Assembly: GCA_052388455.1 (NCBI GenBank)
Contig: JBQTIA010000058.1
Span: 1 to 26,823 of the forward strand
DNA from: CAZSNH01 sp052388455
GTDB taxonomy: Bacteria; Pseudomonadota; Alphaproteobacteria; Rhizobiales; Hyphomicrobiaceae
Length of the DNA stretch: 26,823 bases
Direction of reading: 5' to 3'
Of the stretch, positions 14,981 to 22,399 are shown in pieces (position 1 is the stretch's first letter; the number at the start of each line of letters is the position of its first letter). The notes below the pieces were generated by a model. It saw only the letters and a program-made list of their open reading frames with translations. It was not told the origin of the DNA and ran no database searches. The position numbers and the translations under genes are program-made.

Positions 14981-15397
14981 ATGCGCGGATTGCTGAACGC
15001 TTTGATCGTGCTGGCGTCCCTCGCGGCCAGTGCCTGCGCCGGGCCGGCCTTACCGCCGAACGCCGATGCTGCCGTGCGCACGGCACCGGTCGTGACCGGG
15101 CGGCCCGCGCGCGTATTTGTCATGGCCGGCTTCGGCAAGAACTGCGAACCGCTGACGGGACCGAACATCGCGGTCACACAGCCGCCGGCCAAGGGGGACG
15201 TCTCGTTCGTGCCGGGGCAGGAGACGACCGTGCAATATGCTGCCGGGGGGACGTGCGCCGGACAGCGAGCCACGGGAACAGGCATCTACTACACCGCCCG
15301 TGCGGGCCAGACCGGCACCGACCGCTTCGCCGTCGAAGCGCGGCTCTCAAGCGGCGAAGTGGCCCGCCGGGAGTTCGAGGTCACCATCGCCGAGTAA
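14981..15397 (+). CDS. Small exported hypothetical protein, possible lipoprotein
   Basis: The product is 138 aa from the ATG at 14981; longer in-frame starts lie antisense within the dehydrogenase gene and are rejected. A signal peptide spans about 1-18 (LLNALIVLASLAASAC). Cys19 follows ASA, so it could be a lipoprotein with an imperfect lipobox or a SPase I substrate. The mature part is beta-rich: KGDVSFVPGQETTVQYAAGG, then a second Cys and GTGIYYTARAGQTGTDRF, ending in VTIAE. This resembles an Ig-like or cadherin-like single domain of unknown function. It is divergent from the dehydrogenase gene and 200 bp upstream of fabG; there is no evident link to fatty-acid synthesis. Confidence 0.75.
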   Translation: MRGLLNALIVLASLAASACAGPALPPNADAAVRTAPVVTGRPARVFVMAGFGKNCEPLTGPNIAVTQPPAKGDVSFVPGQETTVQYAAGGTCAGQRATGTGIYYTARAGQTGTDRFAVEARLSSGEVARREFEVTIAE

Positions 15398-15538
15398 CGG
15401 CTGGGCCCCGCCGCGGCTTGGTCCGTCTGCCGGGTTCGAACGGCGGTCCTTCCCGCCACACAGGCGGCCAAACCAGGTCGCCACACCCCACTGGCATCCG
15501 CTGCGCGTCGGTGCCATACAGCGCCCTTCCTCTCCGTG

Positions 15539-15569
15539 CCCCGTTGCCGAACCTCTCCGCAACGAGGGG
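15539..15569 (+). promoter_or_regulatory. Hairpin in fabG leader
   Basis: CCCCGTTGC and GCAACGAGGGG pair with one bulged A across an 11-nt loop, ending 28 nt before the fabG start. It may be a leader structure or the end of the upstream transcript; no U-run follows. Confidence 0.35.
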
Positions 15570-15597
15570 GCAGCGGCGTCAACGCGAAAGGGCTGAC

Positions 15598-16344
15598 ATG
15601 TTCGACCTCAATGGCAAGACCGCACTCGTCACCGGCACCACGGGCGGCATCGGGGAAGCTATCGCTCGCGGGCTCCACAAGGCGGGCGCCACCGTCGCCA
15701 TCTCGGGGCGCAAGGCGGAAAAGCTCGAAGCGTTGCGCGCCGAACTCGGTGATCGCTGCGTGATCGTGCCTTGCGATCTGGCCGACAAGGCGCAGGTGGC
15801 GAAGCTCATCGACGAGGCTTCGAAGGCGCTCGGCGGCCGTCTCGACATCCTGGTCAACAACGCCGGTCTCACCAAGGACAATCTCTTCATGGTGATGAAG
15901 GATGAGCAGTGGGATGAGGTCATCGCCGTCAATCTCACCTCGACCTTCATGCTGATGCGCGCCGCGACTCGCGCCATGCTGCGCAACAAGTCGGGCTACG
16001 GCCGCATCGTCAACATTTCGTCGGTGTCAGGCATCATGGGCAATCCGGGCCAGGGCAACTACGCGGCCTCGAAAGCCGGCATGATCGGCATGTCGAAGTC
16101 GCTCGCGCGCGAGGTCGCCAACCGCGGCATCACGGTCAACTGCATCGCGCCGGGTTTCATCAAGACGGCGATGACGGATGTGCTCAACGAGAAGCAGGTG
16201 GCTCAGATCTCGGAGCACATTCCGGCCAACCGCTTCGGCTCGCCCGACGACATCGCGGCCGGCGTTCTCTATCTCGCCAGCACCAGCGCCGGCTACATGA
16301 CCGGACAGACGCTGCACATCAACGGCGGCATGATCATGGTGTGA
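15598..16344 (+). CDS. fabG: 3-oxoacyl-[acyl-carrier-protein] reductase
   Basis: The product is 248 aa, the expected length. It performs the NADPH-dependent reduction of beta-ketoacyl-ACP in type II fatty-acid synthesis. Visible motifs are TGTTGGIG (residues 12-19), NNAG (87-90), Ser142 in NISSVSG, and Tyr155 with Lys159 in NYAASK. The segments LTKDNLFMVMKDEQWD and NCIAPGFIKTAMTD are characteristic of true FabG rather than other SDRs. The ribosome binding site is AAAGGG. In most Hyphomicrobiales fabD precedes fabG and acpP follows directly. Here fabD is absent and a toxin-antitoxin locus separates fabG from acpP. Confidence 0.96.
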   Translation: MFDLNGKTALVTGTTGGIGEAIARGLHKAGATVAISGRKAEKLEALRAELGDRCVIVPCDLADKAQVAKLIDEASKALGGRLDILVNNAGLTKDNLFMVMKDEQWDEVIAVNLTSTFMLMRAATRAMLRNKSGYGRIVNISSVSGIMGNPGQGNYAASKAGMIGMSKSLAREVANRGITVNCIAPGFIKTAMTDVLNEKQVAQISEHIPANRFGSPDDIAAGVLYLASTSAGYMTGQTLHINGGMIMV

Positions 16345-16354
16345 AGGGCCTCGA

Positions 16355-16651
16355 CTATGGGCAGAGGAGCTTGCGCCAGTAGTTTGGCCTGCGCTTCAAG
16401 TGCATCACGGCATAGACCGTAACGACCTCACCACGGACCCGGTAGACTAGCCCATAAGGAAAGCGACGCAGCCGATACCGACGAATATTCCCGGGCAAGC
16501 TCTGCCAGACGTTGGGGAAGTCTAAAATCCGCTCGATACCGCGGCTGACCTCCTCGGCAAAGGCTTTTCCTTAGCCTGTACTCTGGGCGTCGTGGTATCG
16601 AATTGCCTCGCGAAGTTCGTCTTCCGCCGCACTGACGAATTCGACGATCAT
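16355..16651 (-). pseudogene. RelE/ParE-family toxin, inactivated by a premature stop
   Basis: Read on the minus strand from ATG 16651-16649, which overlaps the antitoxin stop as ATGA, the frame gives MIVEFVSAAEDELREAIRYH, then DAQSTG, a TAA at codon 27 (16573-16571), and GKAFAEEVSRGIERILDFP. It continues without further breaks to RRYRLRRFPYGLVYRV, VVTVYAVMHLKRRPNYW and a TAG at 16357-16355. The 98-codon length and pattern fit the ParE/RelE plasmid-stabilisation toxins. Relatives usually have Leu at the interrupted position (GLG), so TTA to TAA is a likely single-base change. Everything else is intact, so the inactivation looks recent. A sequencing error is the main alternative. Confidence 0.85.
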
Positions 16652-16866
16652 CGATCGAGATAATTCCGGAGCACGTCCGCCGCGGGTCTGGCTGGGAGCT
16701 CTCCCCTCTCGTGGGCCGCGATCCGATCCGCGATCTCATCGGACCAGGCCTGCTCGATCTCGGGATCAATCGGGATCGTATCCAGCAGGAGTTCGGCCAA
16801 CTCTTCCCGTTGCTCGGGCGTGAGCAGCCGAGCTTCGTCGAATATCGTTTTCACACGGGCGTTCAT
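16648..16866 (-). CDS. Addiction-module antitoxin (PF09720-type)
   Basis: The product is 72 aa. The N-terminal helix pair KTIFDEARLLTPEQREELAELLLDTI (residues 6-31) follows the pattern of putative addiction-module components (Unstab_antitox, TIGR02574), and the C-terminal half (ERGELPARPAADVL) is the toxin-wrapping segment. It precedes the toxin with a 4-bp overlap, the usual antitoxin-first order. Its partner toxin carries a premature stop, so the antitoxin is currently an orphan in this genome region. It could still repress its own promoter or neutralise related toxins. The locus lies antisense between fabG and acpP. Confidence 0.85.
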   Translation of the reverse strand: MNARVKTIFDEARLLTPEQREELAELLLDTIPIDPEIEQAWSDEIADRIAAHERGELPARPAADVLRNYLDR

Positions 16867-17231
16867 GTTGTCCGTTCAGCTCGATGCATCAAAATAGCAC
16901 CTCATGAGGGGCTTCGAAAGCGCGGTGGCTCGCCCGAAAGCAAAGAGTGCGCCGACTCGGTCACTCTGCCAAATCTATCAGGGCGCGCGAGATGCTGGAC
17001 CGATGCCCGCTTATGCCGTCGCTACCCCATCCTCCGCCGAACCCCGGAAACTGGGGAAAACCGGGGGAGGGGGGCTTCGGGCCGGTGCCGCGACACCCCG
17101 AGTCTGTTAGCGGACTTGCGTTCGGGGCCGAGATACGGAATATGCGGCCGTCCGGCCCTGCTTCGGGGCCGGGGCGCTCGGCGGACACGGAACCCGACGC
17201 AAACCAGGTCGAGGACACGAGGGACTTTAGA
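16867..17231. other. Intergenic region upstream of acpP
   Basis: There are 365 bp between divergent antitoxin and acpP genes; they must contain the promoters of both. Open frames here have no protein pattern. A strong G-quadruplex motif lies at 17053-17081. I see no confident -35/-10 pair. GAGG at 17219-17222 may be the acpP ribosome binding site. Confidence 0.5.
17053..17081 (+). promoter_or_regulatory. G-quadruplex-forming motif upstream of acpP
   Basis: Four G runs on the plus strand (GGGG, GGGGG, GGGGGG, GGG) are separated by loops of 6, 1 and 4 nt, meeting the standard intramolecular G4 pattern. It lies about 150 bp before the acpP start. Confidence 0.5.
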
Positions 17232-17474
17232 ATGAGCGATGTCGCTGAGCGCGTGAAGAAAATTGTCGTCGAGCATCTCGGCGTCGAAGCGGACAAGGTG
17301 ACCGAGAACGCCAGCTTCATCGATGACCTCGGCGCCGACAGCTTGGATACGGTCGAGCTGGTCATGGCCTTCGAGGAAGAGTTCGGCTGTGAAATTCCGG
17401 ACGACGCGGCCGAGCATATCCTGACCGTCGGGGACGCCGTGAAGTTTCTCGAGAAAAACGCCAGCGCAGCCTGA
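17232..17474 (+). CDS. acpP: Acyl carrier protein
   Basis: The product is 80 aa, strongly acidic and four-helix in pattern. The phosphopantetheine attachment site is Ser37 in GADSLD, within DDLGADSLDTVELVMAFEEE. It carries growing acyl chains between FabG, FabF and the other type II fatty-acid synthesis enzymes. A Cys is present at about position 52 (EFGCEIPDD). The next gene is fabF, 200 bp downstream. Separation from fabG by an antisense toxin-antitoxin locus and a 365-bp gap implies its own promoter. Confidence 0.97.
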   Translation: MSDVAERVKKIVVEHLGVEADKVTENASFIDDLGADSLDTVELVMAFEEEFGCEIPDDAAEHILTVGDAVKFLEKNASAA

Positions 17475-17674
17475 CACCGGCTGGCGGTCAGAAGAACTCC
17501 GCGTCGGGGATGCGATTGCCCGCAGGTGGGAGTTTATCGCCCTGTGCCCGTCGTGTCCCCGTTCGCACGACATGAGGACGCGGCACGGCAGGCGACGCGA
17601 CGCGGGCTTGACGTTCGCCCAGCGGGCATTTAGCGCCTCGCAGGTGACAGTTTGTTGAACCGGGCCGAGGGGAC

Positions 17675-18937
17675 ATGCGCCGCGTCGTCATCACAGGATT
17701 GGGTCTCGTCACGCCCGTCGGGTGCGGCGTCGATGCGTCATGGAAGAACCTGCTCGCCGGCCAGAGCGGTGCCCGCAAAATCGAGGAGTTCGAGGTCGCC
17801 GACCTCTCCTGTCAGATCGCCAACTTCGTTCCCCGCGGCGCCCTGTCGGACGGCAAGTTCAACGCCGACGACTGGATGGAGCCGAAGGAGCAGCGCAAGG
17901 TCGACGATTACATCATCTACGCCGTCGCCGCCGCAGATCAGGCGATCGCCGACTCGGGTTTCAGGGCCGACACGCCTGAGAAGCAGGAAACGACAGGCGT
18001 TCTGATCGGCTCCGGCATTGGCGGGCTGTCCGGCATCGCGGATACGTCGCTGCTGCTGAAGGAAAAGGGTCCGCGGCGCGTTTCCCCGTTCTTCATTCCG
18101 GGCCGGCTGATCAATCTCGCCGCCGGGTACGTGTCGATCAAGCACGACCTCAAGGGACCCAACCACGCCGTCGTCACCGCCTGCGCCACCGGCACACACG
18201 CCATCGGCGATGCGGCGCGCCTCGTCGCGCTGGGTGACGCCGAGGTGATGGTGGCGGGGGGCACCGAAAGCCCCATCTGCCGCATCGGCATGGCCGGCTT
18301 CATCGCCTGCCGCGCGCTCTCTACCGGCTTCAACGACACGCCCACCAAGGCGTCGCGGCCCTACGACAAGGATCGAGATGGGTTCGTGATGGGTGAAGGC
18401 GCCGGCGTGGTGGTGCTCGAATCGCTGGAGCACGCCAAGGCGCGCGGGGCCAAGATCTACGCCGAGATCATCGGCTATGGCATGTCGGGTGACGCCTTCC
18501 ACATCACAGCCCCGTCCGAGACGGGTGACGGGGCGTTCCGATGCATGAAGGCGGCGCTCAAGAACGCGAAGATCGATCCCGGCGACATCGACTATGTGAA
18601 TGCGCATGGAACCTCGACGCCGATGGGCGATGAGATCGAGCTCGGCGCGGTCGAGCGGCTTTTCGGCAATACGGCCGCCAAGCTCACCATGTCGTCGACC
18701 AAGTCGGCGATCGGACATTTGCTCGGGGCCGCCGGCGCTGTAGAAGCCATCTATTCCGTGCTGGCGATGCGCGACGGTGTTGCTCCGCCGACACTCAATC
18801 TGGACAATCCTTCGGTCGCGACGGCCATCGATCTGGTGCCGCACAAGGCAAAGCCCTGCGCCATGGATACGGTGCTTTCGAATTCGTTCGGTTTCGGCGG
18901 CACCAACGCCTCTCTCATCATGCGCCGCGTCGCGTAG
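17675..18937 (+). CDS. fabF: 3-oxoacyl-[acyl-carrier-protein] synthase II
   Basis: The product is 420 aa, normal for KAS II. It condenses malonyl-ACP with acyl-ACP. The catalytic triad is intact: Cys170 (VVTACATGTHAI), His311 (NAHGTSTPMGD) and His348 (SAIGHLLGAAGAVE), with Lys343 in SSTKSAIGH. The C-terminal NSFGFGGTNAS glycine motif is present. The AGGGG ribosome binding site precedes the ATG at 17675. A TTGACG hexamer at 17608 could be a -35 element, but the -10 (TAGCGC) is poor. It is followed by mltG, as in the conserved alphaproteobacterial order. Confidence 0.96.
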   Translation: MRRVVITGLGLVTPVGCGVDASWKNLLAGQSGARKIEEFEVADLSCQIANFVPRGALSDGKFNADDWMEPKEQRKVDDYIIYAVAAADQAIADSGFRADTPEKQETTGVLIGSGIGGLSGIADTSLLLKEKGPRRVSPFFIPGRLINLAAGYVSIKHDLKGPNHAVVTACATGTHAIGDAARLVALGDAEVMVAGGTESPICRIGMAGFIACRALSTGFNDTPTKASRPYDKDRDGFVMGEGAGVVVLESLEHAKARGAKIYAEIIGYGMSGDAFHITAPSETGDGAFRCMKAALKNAKIDPGDIDYVNAHGTSTPMGDEIELGAVERLFGNTAAKLTMSSTKSAIGHLLGAAGAVEAIYSVLAMRDGVAPPTLNLDNPSVATAIDLVPHKAKPCAMDTVLSNSFGFGGTNASLIMRRVA

Positions 18938-19115
18938 CCGGCCTCCGGCACCAGCCGCAGGACGGGGCGATCGGTCGCTGCACGCTCGTTGCCAGCGCCT
19001 GCCATAATTTTAGCCTCGTTCAAACGGTTAGTCCGTTGCAGAATCTTAGAGGCGCGGCCGGTTCACGGCGAACCAGGCCGCCGCAGTCGTATCTCGTTTC
19101 AGAAGGGCCATCGCC

Positions 19116-20711
19116 ATGAACAACCGCCGGGACGTTCCGCCGACGTTGTCTCCGCAGCGCGATGGCTTGAGACCCCGCAGCCCTGCCGAGGCGCTGGAAC
19201 CCGGACGCGCACCGGCCCGGCCGAAAGGCGTCAAGCATGCGCGACCGCCAAACAAGAAGGTTTCCGGCGTTGTGCGGGTGTTCAGCGGGCTGCTGACGGT
19301 GTCGCTGGTTGCCATCGCGGTGTTCGCCGGCGCCGGACTTCTGCTACGCCACGAGATCGAGCGCCCGGGACCGCTGGAGGTGACACGCGCCGTCGCCATA
19401 CCGAAGGGTCTCAACCGCAACAACATCGCCGAGCGGCTGGAGAAGGAGGGCGTCATCTCGAGCCCGTGGACCTTCATCATCGCCAGCTACCTCGGTGAAA
19501 CCGTCGGCGAGCGGAAGGGCCAGACGCTGAAATTCGGCGACTATGAGTTCAAGAAAAACGCCAGCGTCCGCGAGGTGCTCGACACCATCGTCGAGGGCAA
19601 ATCGATCCTCGCCAAGCTCAGCATTCCCGAGGGCCTGACCAGCATCCAAATCATCGAGCGCATCAAAGCCGAGCCGGATCTCAGCGGCGATATCACCCAG
19701 GTCCCGGCGGAAGGGGTGCTTTTTCCGGACACCTACCGGTTTTCGAAGGGCATGGCGCGGCAGGATCTCGTCGACCAGATGCTCGCCAAGCAGAAGGAAG
19801 TGCTGGCCGCCGCGTGGGAAAAGCGACAGGAGGGGCTGCCCATCTCGACGCCGGAGCAGGCGCTGGTCCTGGCTTCCATCGTCGAGAAGGAGACCGGACG
19901 AGCCGACGAGCGGGAGCGGGTGGCATCCGTATTCGTCAACCGCCTGAAGAAAAACATGCGTCTCGAATCCGATCCGACCATCCTCTACGGAATTTTCGGC
20001 GGCGCCGTGCAGTGGGGCAAGCCGATCCTGAAGAGTGAGATCGAAACCAAGACCGCGCACAACACCTATCAGATCAAGGGCCTGCCTCCGACGCCGATCT
20101 GCAACCCCGGCCGCGCCACCATCGAGGCGACGCTGAACCCGGCCAAGACCGACGACCTCTATTTCGTCGCCGACGGTGCGGGCGGGCACGTTTTTTCCGG
20201 CACTCTGAAGGAGCACAACGCGGCCGTCGCCAACTGGCGCAAGGTCGAGAAGGACATTCGCGCCGGCGAAAAAGAGGCCAAGGCGAAGGATGATGTCGAA
20301 GCCAAAGCCGACGCCGCAGGCGCTGCCGCCGCAGCGGCGGCCACGGCCGCTGCCGCCGGTGCAGCCAATCCCGCCAAGGTGGACGTCAAGCCCGAGAGCC
20401 GCCAGCCGGCAGGCCAGCGGGCCGTCGTGCGCACGGTACCTGCCGCGGCGGACGCGAAGGCCATTCCCAATCCACCCGCCGAGCAGCCGGCTGCCAAAGT
20501 ACCCAGCGGGGAGACGACTGTTCCGCAGAAGAAATCCGCGTCCCCCGTCAAGACCGTCTCGGGTGACAAGCCGTCTGCCGCGACACCGGCCGCCAAGGCG
20601 GTGGAACCGGCCGCTGCGACCGAAGCCTCTCCTGCGGCCACGTCCGAGGCTGCACCTGCAGCAGGCAGCGAAATTCCGCCGCCGGTGCGCAAGCCGAAAG
20701 CGCCGAACTGA
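19116..20711 (+). CDS. mltG: Endolytic transglycosylase MltG
   Basis: The product is 531 aa. An N-terminal Arg/Pro-rich cytoplasmic segment (1-52) is followed by one membrane helix (about 55-77) and a periplasmic YceG fold. Residues 168-207 (LSIPEGLTSIQIIERI and GVLFPDTYRF) form the LysM-like part. The active site is in ASIVEKETGR (253-262). ESDPTILYG and HNTYQIKGLPPTPICNPG complete the family signature. MltG cuts nascent glycan and sets strand length. After about 380 the protein has a roughly 150-residue Ala/Pro/Lys-rich, probably disordered tail that most MltG proteins lack. The palindrome AACGG-N5-CCGTT (19023-19037) lies about 80 bp upstream. The ribosome binding site is AGAAGGG. Confidence 0.94.
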   Translation: MNNRRDVPPTLSPQRDGLRPRSPAEALEPGRAPARPKGVKHARPPNKKVSGVVRVFSGLLTVSLVAIAVFAGAGLLLRHEIERPGPLEVTRAVAIPKGLNRNNIAERLEKEGVISSPWTFIIASYLGETVGERKGQTLKFGDYEFKKNASVREVLDTIVEGKSILAKLSIPEGLTSIQIIERIKAEPDLSGDITQVPAEGVLFPDTYRFSKGMARQDLVDQMLAKQKEVLAAAWEKRQEGLPISTPEQALVLASIVEKETGRADERERVASVFVNRLKKNMRLESDPTILYGIFGGAVQWGKPILKSEIETKTAHNTYQIKGLPPTPICNPGRATIEATLNPAKTDDLYFVADGAGGHVFSGTLKEHNAAVANWRKVEKDIRAGEKEAKAKDDVEAKADAAGAAAAAAATAAAAGAANPAKVDVKPESRQPAGQRAVVRTVPAAADAKAIPNPPAEQPAAKVPSGETTVPQKKSASPVKTVSGDKPSAATPAAKAVEPAAATEASPAATSEAAPAAGSEIPPPVRKPKAPN

Positions 20712-20869
20712 ACTGACCGTATGACGGCACTCCACAAAGAAGCGGAGTTTGATCGCAAGGGTTCAACCGCATCCTCACGTCGTTGACCGGATCGCCCCAC
20801 CGACGGGGCTCGACACGGCGCGGGCTTCGGTGCTTTGAACCGCTCGTGGTCGGGTTACGAAGGGACACC

Positions 20870-22399
20870 ATGAGACAGGCAGGCGGGTTCGGAGCGGTGA
20901 CGGCGATGCTTCTGCCCATCTTGGCGTTGCCGGGAGTTTCGGCAGCCGGGGATGCGAGCCCTGCGACCGGCCAACAACCTGCTTCGGCAACGGTGTCGCG
21001 CTCCGACGGCGTAGAGGCCCGCGCCGAGGCTGTGCTCGCGAAATACTGCCGCAAGTGCCCTGGCCGGCGCGGAATGCTCGCGGAGTCCCCGGGCGAGACC
21101 CGCGATCCTCTCCCGATGTCAGATATTGCAACCACACCGACGCTGGTGGTGCCGGGACTGCCCGATGCCTCGCGCGTCTATCAGAGCCTGCTGAGCTTCG
21201 GCCACAATGGCCCGGACGGAACGGCTGAGGGTGAAGGTCCGGGCGCCGACGAGATCGAAGCGGTTCGAGACTGGATTGCCGGTCTGCCTCCGACACCCGA
21301 GGACTGCGGCGGGCGCCCGCGGATCGGCGACACCGACATTCGCGCACTTGCCGATCAGTGGCGGACCCAGATCGGCTCCGATGCAGCGGGCGGCATCCGG
21401 TTCGTCTCACTGGCACACCTCTCGAACGCCTGCCGGGACGAAGCTGCGCTGGCGCGCTTCCGCAACGATCTGGCGCAGGCTCTCGGCCGCCACGATGCGC
21501 GCAGCGAACCTGCCGCCCTGGACGTGATCGGCGACCTCAGCGCGCTCATCGCATTGAAGCCCGAGGATGCCGGCTTTTCTCCGAAAAGCTGGGACGCCAT
21601 GGCGGCGATGGCGCCACGCACCTTTGCCGGGGCCGTTCCCGCCGACTGGCTGGCGAACCATATCGACCCCGCCGCGACGACGGACCTCGCCGCCGACTAT
21701 CGGGCGGACGTGGACCTCATCCGCGCCGCAGCCGAAGCGGGCCTCGATCGCCGCGACCTCCTCGCGCGCCTGGACCAAATGAGCGGGAGCCTGGAAGAGC
21801 CAGCCAAGCAGCTTCGCCAGGGCTTCGTCTCGCGCGGGCGCTGGGAGGCCCTGTTCACTGCGTTGCAGGGTTCCGCGGCGCCGGTGGCTACAGCATCCGA
21901 CACCGCTGTGCCGCCAACATCCTTGCGGTTGCAACTCTGGACCGACCGAATGGTCTACTCTGCAGGGGATGTCGTCACCCTTTCGACCAGCGCCTCGGCC
22001 GACTGCCACCTGACCCTGATCAGCGTCGACACGCGCGGCCAGGCGATCGTGCTGCATCCCAGCGGCTTCCAGCCGGAGTCGAAGGTTCATGCCGAGACCC
22101 GGCTGAATCTGCCGCCGCCGGACGGTGCCTACCAGCTGCGCGTCAAGGATGCGGGGACCGAGACGATCGTCGGCATCTGCGATACGGCGCGGGTGGTGCC
22201 GCGGGGCATCGCCCACGATTTCGAACGGGCCAAATTCACTCCGCTCGGCGACTGGCGGAGTTTCGTTCGCGGGGCGAGCGGACGTGAGGCGACAGGAGAA
22301 GCGACGGCCGCTCAGCCCGCCGCGTCGGTCCCCGAGGGTGTCGAGGCTCGGACGGCGATCACGATCACCGTCACACCCCCCACCGCTCCAGCGCCTTGA
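20870..22399 (+). CDS. Exported DUF4384 protein with degenerate cytochrome-c-like domain
   Basis: The product is 509 aa from the ATG at 20870, preceded by GAAGGGA. A signal peptide spans about 1-25 (LLPILALPGVSAA). Residues about 47-145 resemble the cytochrome-c-like domains of planctomycete type, with AEAVLAKYCRKCP and a closing DEIEAVRDWIAGLPP. The heme motif CxxCH reads C60-R-K-C63-P, so the axial histidine is missing. The middle (about 155-330) carries VSLAHLSNACRDEAALARFR, a segment seen with this architecture. Residues about 348-430 are a DUF4384 domain (LWTDRMVYSAGDVVTLSTSA, GAYQLRVKDAG), a beta-sandwich found in exported and caspase-linked proteins. It is likely periplasmic or surface-exposed, function unknown. 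The 3' end overlaps the convergent transporter gene by 29 bp. Confidence 0.8.
   Translation: MRQAGGFGAVTAMLLPILALPGVSAAGDASPATGQQPASATVSRSDGVEARAEAVLAKYCRKCPGRRGMLAESPGETRDPLPMSDIATTPTLVVPGLPDASRVYQSLLSFGHNGPDGTAEGEGPGADEIEAVRDWIAGLPPTPEDCGGRPRIGDTDIRALADQWRTQIGSDAAGGIRFVSLAHLSNACRDEAALARFRNDLAQALGRHDARSEPAALDVIGDLSALIALKPEDAGFSPKSWDAMAAMAPRTFAGAVPADWLANHIDPAATTDLAADYRADVDLIRAAAEAGLDRRDLLARLDQMSGSLEEPAKQLRQGFVSRGRWEALFTALQGSAAPVATASDTAVPPTSLRLQLWTDRMVYSAGDVVTLSTSASADCHLTLISVDTRGQAIVLHPSGFQPESKVHAETRLNLPPPDGAYQLRVKDAGTETIVGICDTARVVPRGIAHDFERAKFTPLGDWRSFVRGASGREATGEATAAQPAASVPEGVEARTAITITVTPPTAPAP

Noticed and set aside
14947..15597. Very long frame leading into fabG
   Set aside because: FabG homology begins at 15598 with its own ribosome binding site; the upstream translation is a shadow of the exported-protein gene.
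19344..20735. 463-aa minus-strand frame opposite mltG
   Set aside because: It is the mirror of the mltG coding pattern, rich in Arg and Gly, with no motif.
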